Origin: Echinostoma caproni
Taxonomy: Eukaryota; Platyhelminthes; Trematoda; Plagiorchiida; Echinostomatidae
Assembly (NCBI GenBank): GCA_900618425.1
Contig: UZAN01039623.1
Coordinates: forward strand, 33,781-97,780
DNA: 64,000 nt
Direction of reading: 5' to 3'
Position numbers and translations under genes: made by a program. The notes under the pieces were generated by a model. That model made no database searches. It was not told the origin of the DNA and saw only the letters and a list, made by a program, of their open reading frames with translations. Position 1 is the stretch's first letter. Each line of letters begins with the position of its first letter. Shown one piece after another: positions 49,191-61,632 of the stretch.

Positions 49191-50860
49191 CCGTAATTAT
49201 TGGTAACCCTAAACTCAGTCATACTGTAAATTGTTTTGTTTTGTTCTTACTTTCTACAATTCTGGTGTAATTTGTTTGCTTTGCTTGGTCCTACTTTGAC
49301 TATGTGGCTGCTGAATATTCACCTTTCGTGCCGCATAAAGCATGCACTTGAATGAAGACTTGTATTGATTTCGACACAACACATTCGGCCAGTCAATCAC
49401 TTTATTCCAATTCGCATTTTGTGGAGAAGTTAAACCAAAATGAATGAGTTCAATGGGCCATAAACGTTACTTTTCACGGTTAGATTCAATCACAGTGCTA
49501 TATGATATGTGACAAGCTGATTAAAGCCAACTCAGATTGCCAAATTTAGTTCGCGCCTCAAACTAAGAACCTCCAAATACCCTGATTCGAGTCCCACTGA
49601 ATGTGGCCACTGTGCACTACTGACTTTTCTCAAGGAGGATGAAACAGCTGCTTCCGGGGATTTGGGGTTCTCAGGGACATGATCTCGGTACTCATGGCTT
49701 ATGAACTTCCCACGATAAATCTGCTCTTGTGTACACCACCAGACCCGGAGGAAGGATCCATTTAGAGGAAACTTTGGTCTCATTAGGAATCTTTAATAAA
49801 CCGTTATGAAAAAGGTTTACACAAACATCGAAGAAAGCGCAACGAAATGGTTTATTTTTCTTCATCTTAGAAGGAGGTTCCTAAAAGAATGTCTGTGATA
49901 ATAACCCAGCTCCGTACAAGAATTATGTATTCTGGAAGAAATACTATCCGAAACGTCAAATCATTGTGGTATTGTTTCCTAAGCTACTAAGTGATTTTTA
50001 TTCACGAGAAAATTTATCTCTGATACCCGGATCTTCGTATATCAAGGCAAAATATTTTGTTCAGTATGCACGCTACACGGAATTTGACTGCTAGACAAAA
50101 TCCGAAAATATCAGAGCTTCTGATGCCGCTGCATAACTCGGGCAACACGTCTTACAAAACACATGCATGGCATGATCAAGACTTTCATCGATGTATCATT
50201 TTCATATTATTTATTATTTCACAAATGATACCTAACAATAAAAATGCATCTCCAATCTAACAACTAAAAATCGTAATCACGTTGAAATTTCGTGTTTGAC
50301 TGTTTGACTCAAACTCGCAGATGCTAAAAATCTGGAAAACGATTGTTTCTTGTATGCTATGCGTGGCCTAATCATGCTGATACATATCAAGCAAGTACGA
50401 CTAACAATTAGAACAAAAAGGGAATGAGAAATTCCAATACTAATCGTTCACGTCGGGTCAACGCAGTGATAGCTTCATCCTGTTATCGGTGCATAGGAAC
50501 GCAACGTGGAATCAAAAGCATATGTATTCATCTCCACAGTTGCGTTTCTCTTCAGAGAAAGAGAAATCTAATTCGTTGTTTGGTTATCGAAGTGAAAAAG
50601 ATATGCACGGCGGACACAATTCATAGTGAGCTCCAATGCTCATGGCTTCCAAGAATGATTTATTGGTAAGGTAATGCTGGGGCAAATTGTCTCTACACCA
50701 CTCCATTGCTATCATTATTTCAACTCCATTATTCGACTCCAACAGATCATCCTTCCGTTTATTTTCTTACATAAATCTGCTTTTATTGCTTGATAATGAA
50801 CTTACGTTCGCCTACAATGTGTGTTCCGAGAAATTATTCAAAGATAGCTCTGCGGTGCAT
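49191..50860. other. stretch without recognised gene
   Basis: AT-rich. 49,550-49,620 contains words similar to the SINE B head (GGAGGTTCTTAGTTTGAGG on the minus strand), possibly a decayed copy. Other open frames lack motifs. Confidence 0.4.
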
Positions 50861-50868
50861 TGAACAAA

Positions 50869-51150
50869 GCATTCCACGCTGCACAAGTAAAAGCTGTATT
50901 CACATCGAAACCGATTGTCTTTCCGACTGAACGACAGTGCCAGATTCTGCAGACCCATTCTGGGTATTCTCTTTCACCTGTTATGGTGGGACTGGTTACA
51001 CTGGCCGTGCGATCACGCGTCTATCCGACCACGTTCTTGAACATCACAAGGGTCAGATGCGGACAAGAGTAATTAGAATAATTACGTGCTCTCTGTGTTC
51101 GCACCTTTTTCAGTCAAATAACTCCGTGGATTTGATAAGCGCTTTTTGAC
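50869..51150 (+). mobile_element. Penelope-like element fragment, GIY-YIG nuclease, second family
   Basis: One frame reads VKAVFTSKPIVFPTE. After a shift a second reads WVFSFTCYGGTGYTGRAIT and LSDHVLEHHKG, then HLFQSNNSVDLISAF and a stop. The order (F-T-C-x-C/G-G-x-x-Y-x-G-R, then E-H-H, then H-L-x-x-x-N-H/N-S-V-D) is that of the PLE nuclease. The sequence differs clearly from the copies at 25-27 kb. The Y-I-G motif is Y-T-G and the second Cys is lost, so it is inactive. Confidence 0.68.
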
Positions 51151-51457
51151 CGATTCACCAGATTCGACAATCAAGAATAGTGAAGTGTTCCATCCTAGAT
51201 ATGACGACCTAAGTCGTAAGCATTGTTCGGAGTGTGTTCTTTGGGACTATTCAAACGTTCAATTTGTTTACTTCACGGCGAAACCACTAAATTTTAAGGT
51301 CCAAATTCACTGAAAGTGTAGCTGATAAATCTCAGCTTTTTTAAACAGATATATTCTTTATTGTGCCCTCCAAACGGTAGGTTTTTAATTGAGAGAAGCA
51401 TCTAAGCAAACGTTCAGGTGGAGCATCACGCTTCATTTAAATTACCGTGGGTATAGT

Positions 51458-52202
51458 NNNNNNNNNNNNNNNNNNNNNNNNNNNNNNNNNNNNNNNNNNN
51501 NNNNNNNNNNNNNNNNNNNNNNNNNNNNNNNNNNNNNNNNNNNNNNNNNNNNNNNNNNNNNNNNNNNNNNNNNNNNNNNNNNNNNNNNNNNNNNNNNNNN
51601 NNNNNNNNNNNNNNNNNNNNNNNNNNNNNNNNNNNNNNNNNNNNNNNNNNNNNNNNNNNNNNNNNNNNNNNNNNNNNNNNNNNNNNNNNNNNNNNNNNNN
51701 NNNNNNNNNNNNNNNNNNNNNNNNNNNNNNNNNNNNNNNNNNNNNNNNNNNNNNNNNNNNNNNNNNNNNNNNNNNNNNNNNNNNNNNNNNNNNNNNNNNN
51801 NNNNNNNNNNNNNNNNNNNNNNNNNNNNNNNNNNNNNNNNNNNNNNNNNNNNNNNNNNNNNNNNNNNNNNNNNNNNNNNNNNNNNNNNNNNNNNNNNNNN
51901 NNNNNNNNNNNNNNNNNNNNNNNNNNNNNNNNNNNNNNNNNNNNNNNNNNNNNNNNNNNNNNNNNNNNNNNNNNNNNNNNNNNNNNNNNNNNNNNNNNNN
52001 NNNNNNNNNNNNNNNNNNNNNNNNNNNNNNNNNNNNNNNNNNNNNNNNNNNNNNNNNNNNNNNNNNNNNNNNNNNNNNNNNNNNNNNNNNNNNNNNNNNN
52101 NNNNNNNNNNNNNNNNNNNNNNNNNNNNNNNNNNNNNNNNNNNNNNNNNNNNNNNNNNNNNNNNNNNNNNNNNNNNNNNNNNNNNNNNNNNNNNNNNNNN
52201 NN
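51458..52202. other. assembly gap (745 N)
   Basis: Run of N. All open frames across it are artefacts. Confidence 0.99.
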
Positions 52203-52245
52203 TAAATACAAAATCGTTTAACCGGATCTCTCTTTCAGTCAACTT

Positions 52246-52378
52246 TCAGGATGAGCACCGTGGTCATTCAAAGACTGTCTAGGGAACTACAGAAGCGGAA
52301 GTCGGCGGGATTCTAACTCAGGACCTCCAGACCGTTAGTGTAATGACGCTAACCTCTCGACCACCACCGCCCCTTTTG
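52246..52378 (-). mobile_element. tRNA-derived SINE, family B, copy 3
   Basis: The minus-strand head GGCGGTGGTGGTCGAGAGG has an A-box-like TGGTCGAGAGG. GGAGGTCCTGAGTTAGAATCC supplies the B-box position. The body reads CTGTAGTTCCCTAGACAGTC, parallel to CCCCCAGACAG in copy 2. The fragment ends near the large gap. Confidence 0.6.
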
Positions 52379-53204
52379 AACAAGAGAAGTATATGTAAAT
52401 GGTTCTAACTCTAATATACCATTGTCACACGTTGTGAAAAGCTATCATATCAAACAATTGTCTTTCCAAGGATTCATTTATTGGATAATGTATCACAGTT
52501 CATATCGTGCTTGGTATTAAAAGATTCATTAGTAAGTGAGAAAAAGTCACATTTCACTTCCCTGACGGGATGTTGCTTACACCTACTCCCTGGTTCGGTT
52601 TATTAGGGTGTGTCGAGTGTGGTAACGGTTATGTTTTTGGAAGCCAAGGGAGCGATTATGTAGGTCCAATCAGATCATATATATAGTAGCTGGGATGCGA
52701 CACCTTAAGATCATCGGATGCAATCCACTTTGAAATTGTACATGTCCTGATAGCATTTACCACATGGCTGCATCCTAATGGGTGTGAAACGATCGAGCTA
52801 TTGAGAGAATTGGCCACTTTACTGGGTATTCAAACCAACTGGTGATAGTGCACTGGTTCAGCCCAATGTCTGCTCACGCGGCCAACACACAGAAACAGGT
52901 AAATTAGTACACACGGAAACTGACTGCAAAAATACATAATTTATCTTGAAGTTGTAGATAAAAGGAACACATGAAGGCTCACATAGTGAAATACTTCTCT
53001 ATGAAGAAGGTTTCTTCACTGGTGTAGTCAGTTCGTGAGTTATTAACTCAGAAATGGTGTCACCCTTAAACGTTAACGATATATGCGCCGCATTCTCTTC
53101 ATCCGCAATGACCTTGTTTGATAACTAAATCGTTTTGGATCATCGGTTAAAACTCAAACTTCTCTGATGCATTTTAAATTTCCATAAACGTCATCGTCGG
53201 TGCA

Positions 53205-53345
53205 CATCATTCTCGCCTTGGTAGCTGGATAACAAATCGAGTTTACCCTTAGTTCCGGGAATTTGGTAATAAATATCCCGATGAAACTTGTGCAAAACAA
53301 TTGCCAAGCTCGGTGAACGGGCAAAATGAAATATCCTCTCTCTTT
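53205..53345 (+). repeat. dispersed repeat fragment, copy 2
   Basis: GATGAAACTTGTGCAAAACA then ATTGCCAAGCTCGGTGAACG parallels 3,535-3,585. Same orientation, family unknown. Confidence 0.45.
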
Positions 53346-54739
53346 CAAAATGGCTCTCTGCGGATTGTGCTCCAAAGAAACTCATCTGAGTAAAACATTC
53401 TAGGAATGCGATTCCTTTGTTCTTAAATTTCTTCAGTTTTATCTTCGTATGTCGCTTACAGAATTAAACACTTTCAAAGGTCTTGGGAGATTCAACTTGT
53501 CATTAATAAAGCACAAAATAATATCAATATAAGTGAATTAGAATGCGTCAATGACCGGTTTTTCTTTTGAAGATGTTATTCTCTAGGTTATCTATGAAGA
53601 CATCTGTTCGACCAACATCAATAAGATAATCCAATACTGAGCAAGTAATTTGACGACCAATTCTGTCATGGAATTTGAACTGTAAGTGATCTGTCAGTAA
53701 TCTTTTGAGATAAACAACCGATATTTCCATTTTGCAATAGTTGCTTTGCGTGTGATCTCATATGTATGCCACAGTTTCAGTAACGTAAACGTTTATGAAC
53801 AAGGAACTGACGTTGAGTAATAACCCGTGTAGTCCAGCCGTAAGACTTCTTCAATGTGCGACTGGAAAGTTGTGATCTGACGGAGTCTAGGATAGCTAGA
53901 AGCCACCTGACTATGGTGTGATATGAAGAGTTACACAACTGTAGGATTGGTCTGAGAGGTACTCCTTCTTAATATAAAATCGGCACACAATAAAGTTTTG
54001 GGAAGGTGGTCTCTCCTATTTGGTCCGATTTGTTCAAATGGGATATTATGTATTGCAATATTCGGTTTTCAAAATTATTTGGGAGGTATTCACAGTGATG
54101 TTTTTTCTTCTTCCTAAACCATTTTCCGAAACTTCCTGACGCCACTGAATATACTGTTCACCCTAGCTGAGGTTGCGTAATCTACGTGCTATTGAGGGCT
54201 ATTTCGTGCCTTTATCTTGCCTCGACAGAATCACGCCTCACGTATCCCAGAGCTCCTCCAGCCGGTTCAGATGTATTGAACAAGATGGGCTGAATAAGGA
54301 TGTGAATAGGTTCATGAACATCTTAATGAATGCTTTCGGAATTCATAATTTCTCACCAACCGATTGAATGAAGAATATCAGCACATTTTTAAAGATTTGC
54401 AATACACGACAGTTCGACATTCTTTCTGCCATCTGTGTCGTGGATATCGTGTAAAGTTTGCAAATCCCTCAAGTTCAATTTATCGTTGATCGATGAACAT
54501 AGTTAAGTACACTTTAAAGCTCTCTTTTATATTTATAGGAATGACAACGTGCCTATAACCACCAAACTCAACATGATTCTGAAACTAGCGGCTGATAATG
54601 AGATTCTGATTTGCTAACCTAGTAGAGTAGCCGATTTAACTGATGGCTACCAGGACATTATGAGGCTTTTCGCTGATCTATGTTCATTCATTGCAATAAA
54701 TCAGCAACCTGTGAATGAGTTTGCTTTCTTCAAATTGTT

Positions 54740-54892
54740 CTTTGACAGAGTGAAGCATTTATGTCGAGATTGTGAAAATTTTAGTAACCTCGGTGAGATT
54801 CTAACCCGCGCATGGACGTTGTCTACACTTTTGTATAACTCACAGTCTACCAGCTGAGCTACGAGGCCACACCGATATTACTGATCTTTCAC
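54740..54892 (-). mobile_element. tRNA-derived SINE, family A, copy 2
   Basis: 54,870-54,784 on the minus strand is tRNA-like: GTGGCCTCGTAGCTCAGCTGG has a near-consensus A-box (TAGCTCAGCTGG). GGGTTAGAATCTC is a weakened B-box. The acceptor end is GAGGTTAC. Flanks on both sides match copy 1 at 4.3 kb (..CAGTAATATCGGT and AAAATTTTCACAATC). Confidence 0.65.
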
Positions 54893-57800
54893 ATTCGAGT
54901 TTGGTTTCATTTAAAGTAAAGCACCCGTTATGAAACTAAGGGATTTACGGGTTTTCCCGAGTCCATTTGCCACAATGCCTTGGGAACGATGAGTGCTTAT
55001 GTCACGGCTCTTAGCTTCCTCTGCATCCGGTTTGATGTCAGGTAACACCCACGCAAAATCTGAGTGAATAACCATACTCCGGACGATTTCTATTTATCGC
55101 CAAATGAGTAATGAGTCACAAGAAAACATGATTTGCCTTCACGTGTAGGCTGCCTATGTTCACAATGCAGAACCGTTATACTCATTACAACTTGTGTAGT
55201 TTATGTGGCAGTTTGTCATCGAGCTGTTGGACCCCATCTGTGAATAAACGAGCTGATAATTTTCATTGAAGTTCAAAATAGATAATACTGACATTTTCTG
55301 ATTGTAACGATTATTTTTTGGCTTATGACCATTTCATTTGAATGTGAAAAGAGTTAGAAAGATTTCGGAGAATTGCTGATATTTTTAAAGTTCAGTAAAC
55401 GATTACTTAATAGGAACAGAGAATGACATTATTTTCTCTTTCCCAGTCTTTCATCAAAAATGTACTAAACATATTGTGTATGTGAGCTTACATGGATTAA
55501 AACTAGAACGCTTCTAAAACGTTATACCATCCTTACCACTGAATAGACTATATTATGCGTGCGAAAAAATGAAAGAGTGCATTACTGGAGGATCTTTTGA
55601 TTCTACCCACTCAGTAGGATAATTTTTGACATCGAGGTGACCAAGTTCAATTTAATGTATTAATCATATACGAGTGTTTATTATCCAGCTGGGTATCTAT
55701 TCACTTACATCCTCTTTCAAAGTTTTCTTAATTCATATTCCAAAAGTTCGGACGGAACGCAGAAAAACAATGCTCCGATCCATAGTTCCATGGTTCCCAC
55801 GGCTCTGTTACTACTTATCACTGTTACTGATATTGTTAACCAATAACTATTTCACGGCATTTATAGGTTACATTTTTTCGTCGCGAAAAGAGTGAATTCT
55901 ACACTGAAGTCTTTGTTCCAGTCCTTGACCAACTGACTAATGTCTAACGTTATCTTCATGTTCATCGGGAATTTTCATCATAGGATAATGTTGACAGTTT
56001 CCACAGTTTCATGTCCGCTATACTCATTATTCAATTAGTCATGCACTTCTCCCTGCATCAAAACAGGAAAACGGAGGATTGCATATTGACTTAAGTAGTC
56101 GTCATTCATCAGTTATTGCCCTCTGAACAGAGCAACCAAGCCATTAGTGGTCTCGCAGTTACGACCGGATTACGCCTAGGATTCTCACTTTATCTGCGTT
56201 CATTCCAAGTTTTGTTCTGTTAAGCCCTGTTATATCAGACAGTTGTAGAGGAAGTTCTCCTAAATTGGTACAATTTAAATGTTTGCCAAAAGAAAACAGA
56301 TGGGAAAACAGATCGATTGACTTTGAGCCAATCCAACCGCACATTTCATTCCTAATCTTTCCTTCCCACAATGAGCGTTTCTCATAAAAATAGGAAAAAC
56401 TAATAATATCTTATAAACCCGTTGTTGTTCTCAATCATATTAAATATGTGCTCATGATCACACCAAACGGCTGACATTTGAAACCACTGAAGCAATGCTC
56501 AAGGAAAGTGAACGATGTTTTGACAAAATCCCCAATGTCGAAACTCGTAACCAGGTAATTTGTAATAGCAACTGTCTGGTACCCACACTGTAAGACCTTT
56601 TATATTGGTTCTTGGAGTATTCCTCACTGAACAAAGATGGAACGAGTTTGACTCTCTTGATTATTTGGACCCTAACTAAGCAATAATAGTTACGTCATAG
56701 AAAAACCAACATTTTTTTCAATTTCACAAAATTGTTTTGATAATCGCCTCCACTAAACTTGTTCTGAAAAATAGATTCTTTCGTTGGGAAATTGGCCACA
56801 CCATGTTTGATAGATTTCGTAGCTGTTGGCCGAGAAGGCGATTCATGTAACCTCAGTTGATGTTAGGCCTACATGGCTAGAAATAATCTCAAGGAAAAGT
56901 TTATGGCATTACCGAGTAGCAAACTTGATTTCAATATAAATGATTGCTTTGCTTAAAAGTGAAGAAGAAATCGTCATATTCAGTCTCCATTTGGATGTTA
57001 TTGTCAGAATTATAATGGCACACTGCAATTTCACAGTTTATATCTCAGAAATAGAGAATTTGACGCACTGAAGGCTAGCTAAAACAATAAGGAATTGAGC
57101 TAGAAAACCAACTTATTTCCTAACTTATCATTTATCTACTGTGCATCATGCAACGTGTCTGTGCATAAATTAATTAAGTATGGACACAACTCTAGTGGCT
57201 ACAGCTGACTTCAACAGTGCAAACTGGATGATTGTTTTCAAATTACCGGCCTTTGGATGATTGCTTGGAAAACCTCGTGTGATCCATAAAAGCGTCATTA
57301 AAATAAGCACCACGCGTTTCTACCGTTGCATAGCCGGAACTTCATGAAGTGAACTTGTTTGTTATCAGCAAAACTTCCAGCGAGTTTCAAGGGTTTATTT
57401 ACATATATACATATATACATCATTGGACGGTTTATTGCAATCGACTCAACAGATTTGAGCACTGTCCGTTTTGTAGATAACTCGGAATATGTTTACTCAT
57501 ATTTGTCTGGCGACTGTCGATGTGGTAGAGTTGTACTGATCTCGAAAGTGTTGGGACGAAGATCAATGCCATTCGTCCCAAGATAAACCCAACTACATAC
57601 TTTCTGATTCTGTGAACAAAATAGAACAATTTTACAACACATTCGACCCAAATTAGAGTCATCTCGGATCCGTACTAATCTCGCGGAAATAAATCAATAA
57701 TATTGCGTCGTACGGCAGTATTCACTCTCTCTGTCCGTTTGATCCGTAGCCTATTGCCGGTTGAACATTGCTTACCGTGTATTTCATTGGTACATTCGTT

Positions 57801-60800
57801 TTCTTGCATTGATCAATGCTATTTTCAGTCACATATAAACAGCAGAGTAAAACTTGTAAATTGACGCGTGATTTGTGACTTGTGCTCAACGCCATTAAAA
57901 TCCCGAGTTGCTGAAGCTGTCTTCTCTCGCGTGTTTTTGGGAGGCCTGAGAGATAGATAGCCGACCGTGCGTCATGTGTTTCGCCTAGGTATCTTCTGCT
58001 CCTAGAACTATCATCCGTTCACGGACTCAATGCTAGTCCGCGGTTCCCGTGTGCTACTATTGTCACTGTGCTATATATTGTGTTCTTCGCACTTGTGGTA
58101 TTCACTTGGGATACAGTGCTGTGCCAACAGATATAAGCGGAGTAAAACATAAACATTTGCTGACATAACAGTAGGCTTCGCACTACTTTTGATCTATGAG
58201 CCATAATTTTCTTCATTTTGTGTCCCCGCAACAACTCTAAATGTGAGAGAAGTTGGTATTTGCGTGGTGACATTTGAAAACGAAACTGCAACAGTAAATA
58301 AGCGATTCGCTCAATATCAAAACAAGACGACCTCCCAGTTGAAGAACAGAATGGTGTTTCTCGAAGTATACAGGGCAAATCCCGACTTCAATGTTGTTGC
58401 GAAATCCGGTTAATTCTCTTTTTCATCTATAGCCATATGAGAGTTATAAAATTCAATTTGTTTCATTGTTATTGTTATTTGCTTTGGTTTTTATTTCTGG
58501 ATAACCATCCTCTAGACATTGTATTTATATGCTATTTTCAGTACACTCACTAAAACACAGCGTATTGAAAATTCTCTTCCATTAGAGCTAAACATTATTC
58601 GTGAAAATATAAACCGGTTTCAATTCATCCTGATTCCATTTTCCCCAAATAGTTCGCAGGACAGTTGTTTTTGAGTGGTCAGTTCTTGACTGGAGGGTTC
58701 ATACTTTGTGTTAATCACTTCATGGCTTTGTTAGTCACAAATCAAACGGGATATCAAATGATAAGGCTCATCAGAATTCATCTGATTTATTAATCAAGTA
58801 ACATTTAAGCCTCTAAGGGTCACTGATGGTCAAATAATAAAGTTAAACAACAATTACTCGAATAAGAAATCTAAGTTTTGTTATTCTTACCTCTAGCAAA
58901 ACGTCTGTTTTTGCAGAGAAAAATAAAATGATTTTCCCCTAAAATGGAAGCATCATGAGCTTTTTACCATCAGGTTTGTTCAAATATGCACTTCACGTGG
59001 TACAGGTTTACACAAATCATCGGAATTCTCGGCACCGGTCCCAAATGCACCGAATCGCATCTGAAATATCCCACTTATTGATTTGCATTACTTGTGTTTG
59101 CTGTTTCAATGTGATTCTGTAAACAATCAGGAAGTCTGTTTACTCTTGATCGATCTGTTACTTTTTCTGTCACTAATAATATACTGTATATCTAATAGAA
59201 TAATAAAAAAGACTTGGTTTGTTTGACGTAAACGTCCCAGGCCTTTTTCAATCAAACCATTGTTTTGTTTTATCGAGTCGATGTCCAGGTCAATCTCAAC
59301 AGCAGATATGCTTAATAGAGACCAATGTTTTGTAACACATTTTTCTCACTGTAATAAAACTGTGTTATTGATTTAGGGTCAGTCAATCGAGAAAGACAGA
59401 CAGAGAAGTATTCACATCAGAACATTTGAAATAAGTACAGAAATGCAACCAACATTTTCATATATTATTATGAAAACACAAACGCCTTCGTAAAAGTGCA
59501 TAAGCGTTTTATATCCTTGATGATTTGTCGCATAATAAGCACTGCGCATCCGTGGACAACTGCAATCGTGCGATAGAAATGTGTGAGCAAATGCGATTGG
59601 ATGATTGACTAATTTACTCTAATCTCAATTGTTTTTTATTTCAAATCATTTAAAGCGATGTATTTGGTTGAATTAACTTCGCTGTGACAGACAACCTGAT
59701 ATGTTGCCCGCAAAAACCCATAGTTGTGACGTCATAATTTTTACATGCTCTATCGCGCAAATATCACCGAAATAAGTGTTTGCATTACTTTGCAAAAAGC
59801 CTCATTCTGGTCGATGTGTGTGTCTGGAATTGTCACTGGTCACCATTCCCTTATACCTCGTAAAATTCTCCTATATGATCATCGTCTCAAATAGCCTCTA
59901 TCGATGAAGCCCTACCAAATGCCTTCCCGTGGAGGTGTTTTCCCACCGAAGTGAGAGGACGAAAAACCAACATCCGGGGCCATAAATGGGTTGGTAAACC
60001 ATCGGTAATTCACATGATCACAAAGCATCCAAGAAGAGGCGTATGAACCACAGGCACACCTTCCTGGTTGCGGCAGTGTTCACCTACTCATTTAGGCATC
60101 AAGTTGTATTGGGCACCTTGGACGTTTGACCCCGTTGAAAAGGCTTATGATTCGATGAACTGGACACCGGCCCCCAATGGACTACGGACTCTGAGCTCCG
60201 TCCTGTGGTCTTGCAAGTTTGGCTTTCTAGCCAAAGGTTTCGAGTCGGGACCCCGAGGTTATCCCCATTCCTCGATCGAGGCAACTGGGAAGTAACAAGC
60301 CGACGCAACCTATAAACATCCTTCAGATTTATTTTTGTTCATATATTGTGGCACATGTATTAGTTTTCTGTTATTGGTTACGTGTTGAAATAAATAAATC
60401 GTTTTGCAAGAAGTGTTTACTTCATGTCATTCGTGGGCAAACCAACAACTTTTGTTGAGCACCAAAATAGGAAGAGAAAACCGTGTTACCTTGGCGCTAC
60501 CTCAAATTTGGGACAGGGCAGTTTACCATAGTGCACTTTTAGGCTGACGACATCCCTCATCATACTTGTTGTCAAACTTGTTTACGATATAAAAATGATC
60601 GATAAACGACAAGCACTTCTGGTAAGTTGCATCTGGGGCCTTCTGAAACGAAGAAACCCTCTTTTTGACAACGACAACAATTTTTGAACGTTAACTACAA
60701 CTTCCGTCGGCGTCATCTAAATTTCCGTATCACTTTTGCTGAGATTGAAATATGAGTCATCTTCTACCGCTTTTAGCTAATATGACAACAATGAATTTCT

Positions 60801-61361
60801 GACTGTTTACGTTACCCGTAATATTTGTTGTCTATGATCAATCTGAAAAGAATTAATTTTCAGTATGACAAAAACAAAAAATCCAGTGAATTTTGAAGTG
60901 ATTATTGGAAACCACTATAGTACTTAGTCTTAGTTGTACAGAAAGATGGCTATGTGCTTTTAAAACGTGTATCGCAATGAGGCAATTTAAAAAATATAAT
61001 AGCGGTTTTTGAGATAGCAATACCAATGTTGCAGGGGCGCCTAATGAACCCACAAGGGAATACTCACAATTGTCATTTACTCTACCCAGTTCGCATGCAT
61101 AGGCTACTCAAAACGTCAGTTTTAGCTCTAACCGAGAGTTTTTGTTGCTTTCATTAGAGGGGATTTTTTTTAATTATTTGTTAATTATGAGCAGATGCTG
61201 CAGCAAAGTAATGGTAGTCCTTTCTGAAAGGTTATCGGCCTTCAATGCTATTCAACATTATCTTACCACTAGCGTTAAGATCTTTGAGTAGACAGGTTAC
61301 TCAGAAACGACTGTCCTCATGACTAAAAACCAGGTACAGATAACATTAGAAAACAACTTAC
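54893..61361. other. 6.5-kb stretch, no gene recognised with confidence
   Basis: Two GC-richer patches (about 57,890-58,060 and 59,930-60,310) could be repeat-derived. The longest frame (58,019-58,378, minus) has no domain. A possible leucine-rich exon at 56,189-56,259 (minus) is described in findings. Confidence 0.4.
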
Positions 61362-61632
61362 TGTAACTTCCAGTTGCAGTGGTGCTTCCTCGTCGCTGAG
61401 GAGCTTCACTTCTACCATAAACAGCGTCATGTTCTTGTCATCTTTGCATTCATCCAGTGTGACATCAATTGGGAGGGGTGCCACATATACTTGTTCCCGT
61501 GACCCCGGAGGTAGCGAAGTGGACCGATTTCCTCGGGATTCTTTTGATGGGTTTAGTTTTCTCAACTTAGAACTAGGACCACCGGAGGTCCTGGTCGGAC
61601 TATTATGGCCAGAACTGGCTTGATGTTTGAAT
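61362..61632 (-). CDS. internal exon of unassigned minus-strand gene (possibly upstream exon of the FERM gene)
   Basis: 271 nt: 1 + 90 codons, no stop. It has good borders: CCCCTTTTCAG before and GTAAGT (61,356-61,361) after. The first half is disordered and Ser/Pro-rich (SSGHNSPTRTSGGPSSKLRK). The second half looks folded: YVAPLPIDVTLDECKDD, then MTLFMVEVKLLSDEEAPLQL. The strand-turn-strand VEVKLLSDEEAPLQLEV resembles the opening hairpin of FERM F1 lobes. However, 35,768-35,952 already supplies that hairpin, and this exon ends in phase 0 while that one needs phase 1. At least one further exon, an alternative start or a separate gene is therefore required. Confidence 0.7.

Noticed and set aside
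51389..52282. Four long open frames (250-297 codons)
   Set aside because: Made almost entirely of N bases in the assembly gap.
58019..58378. 119-codon minus-strand frame as a gene
   Set aside because: Composition unremarkable, no family motif, no splice support.
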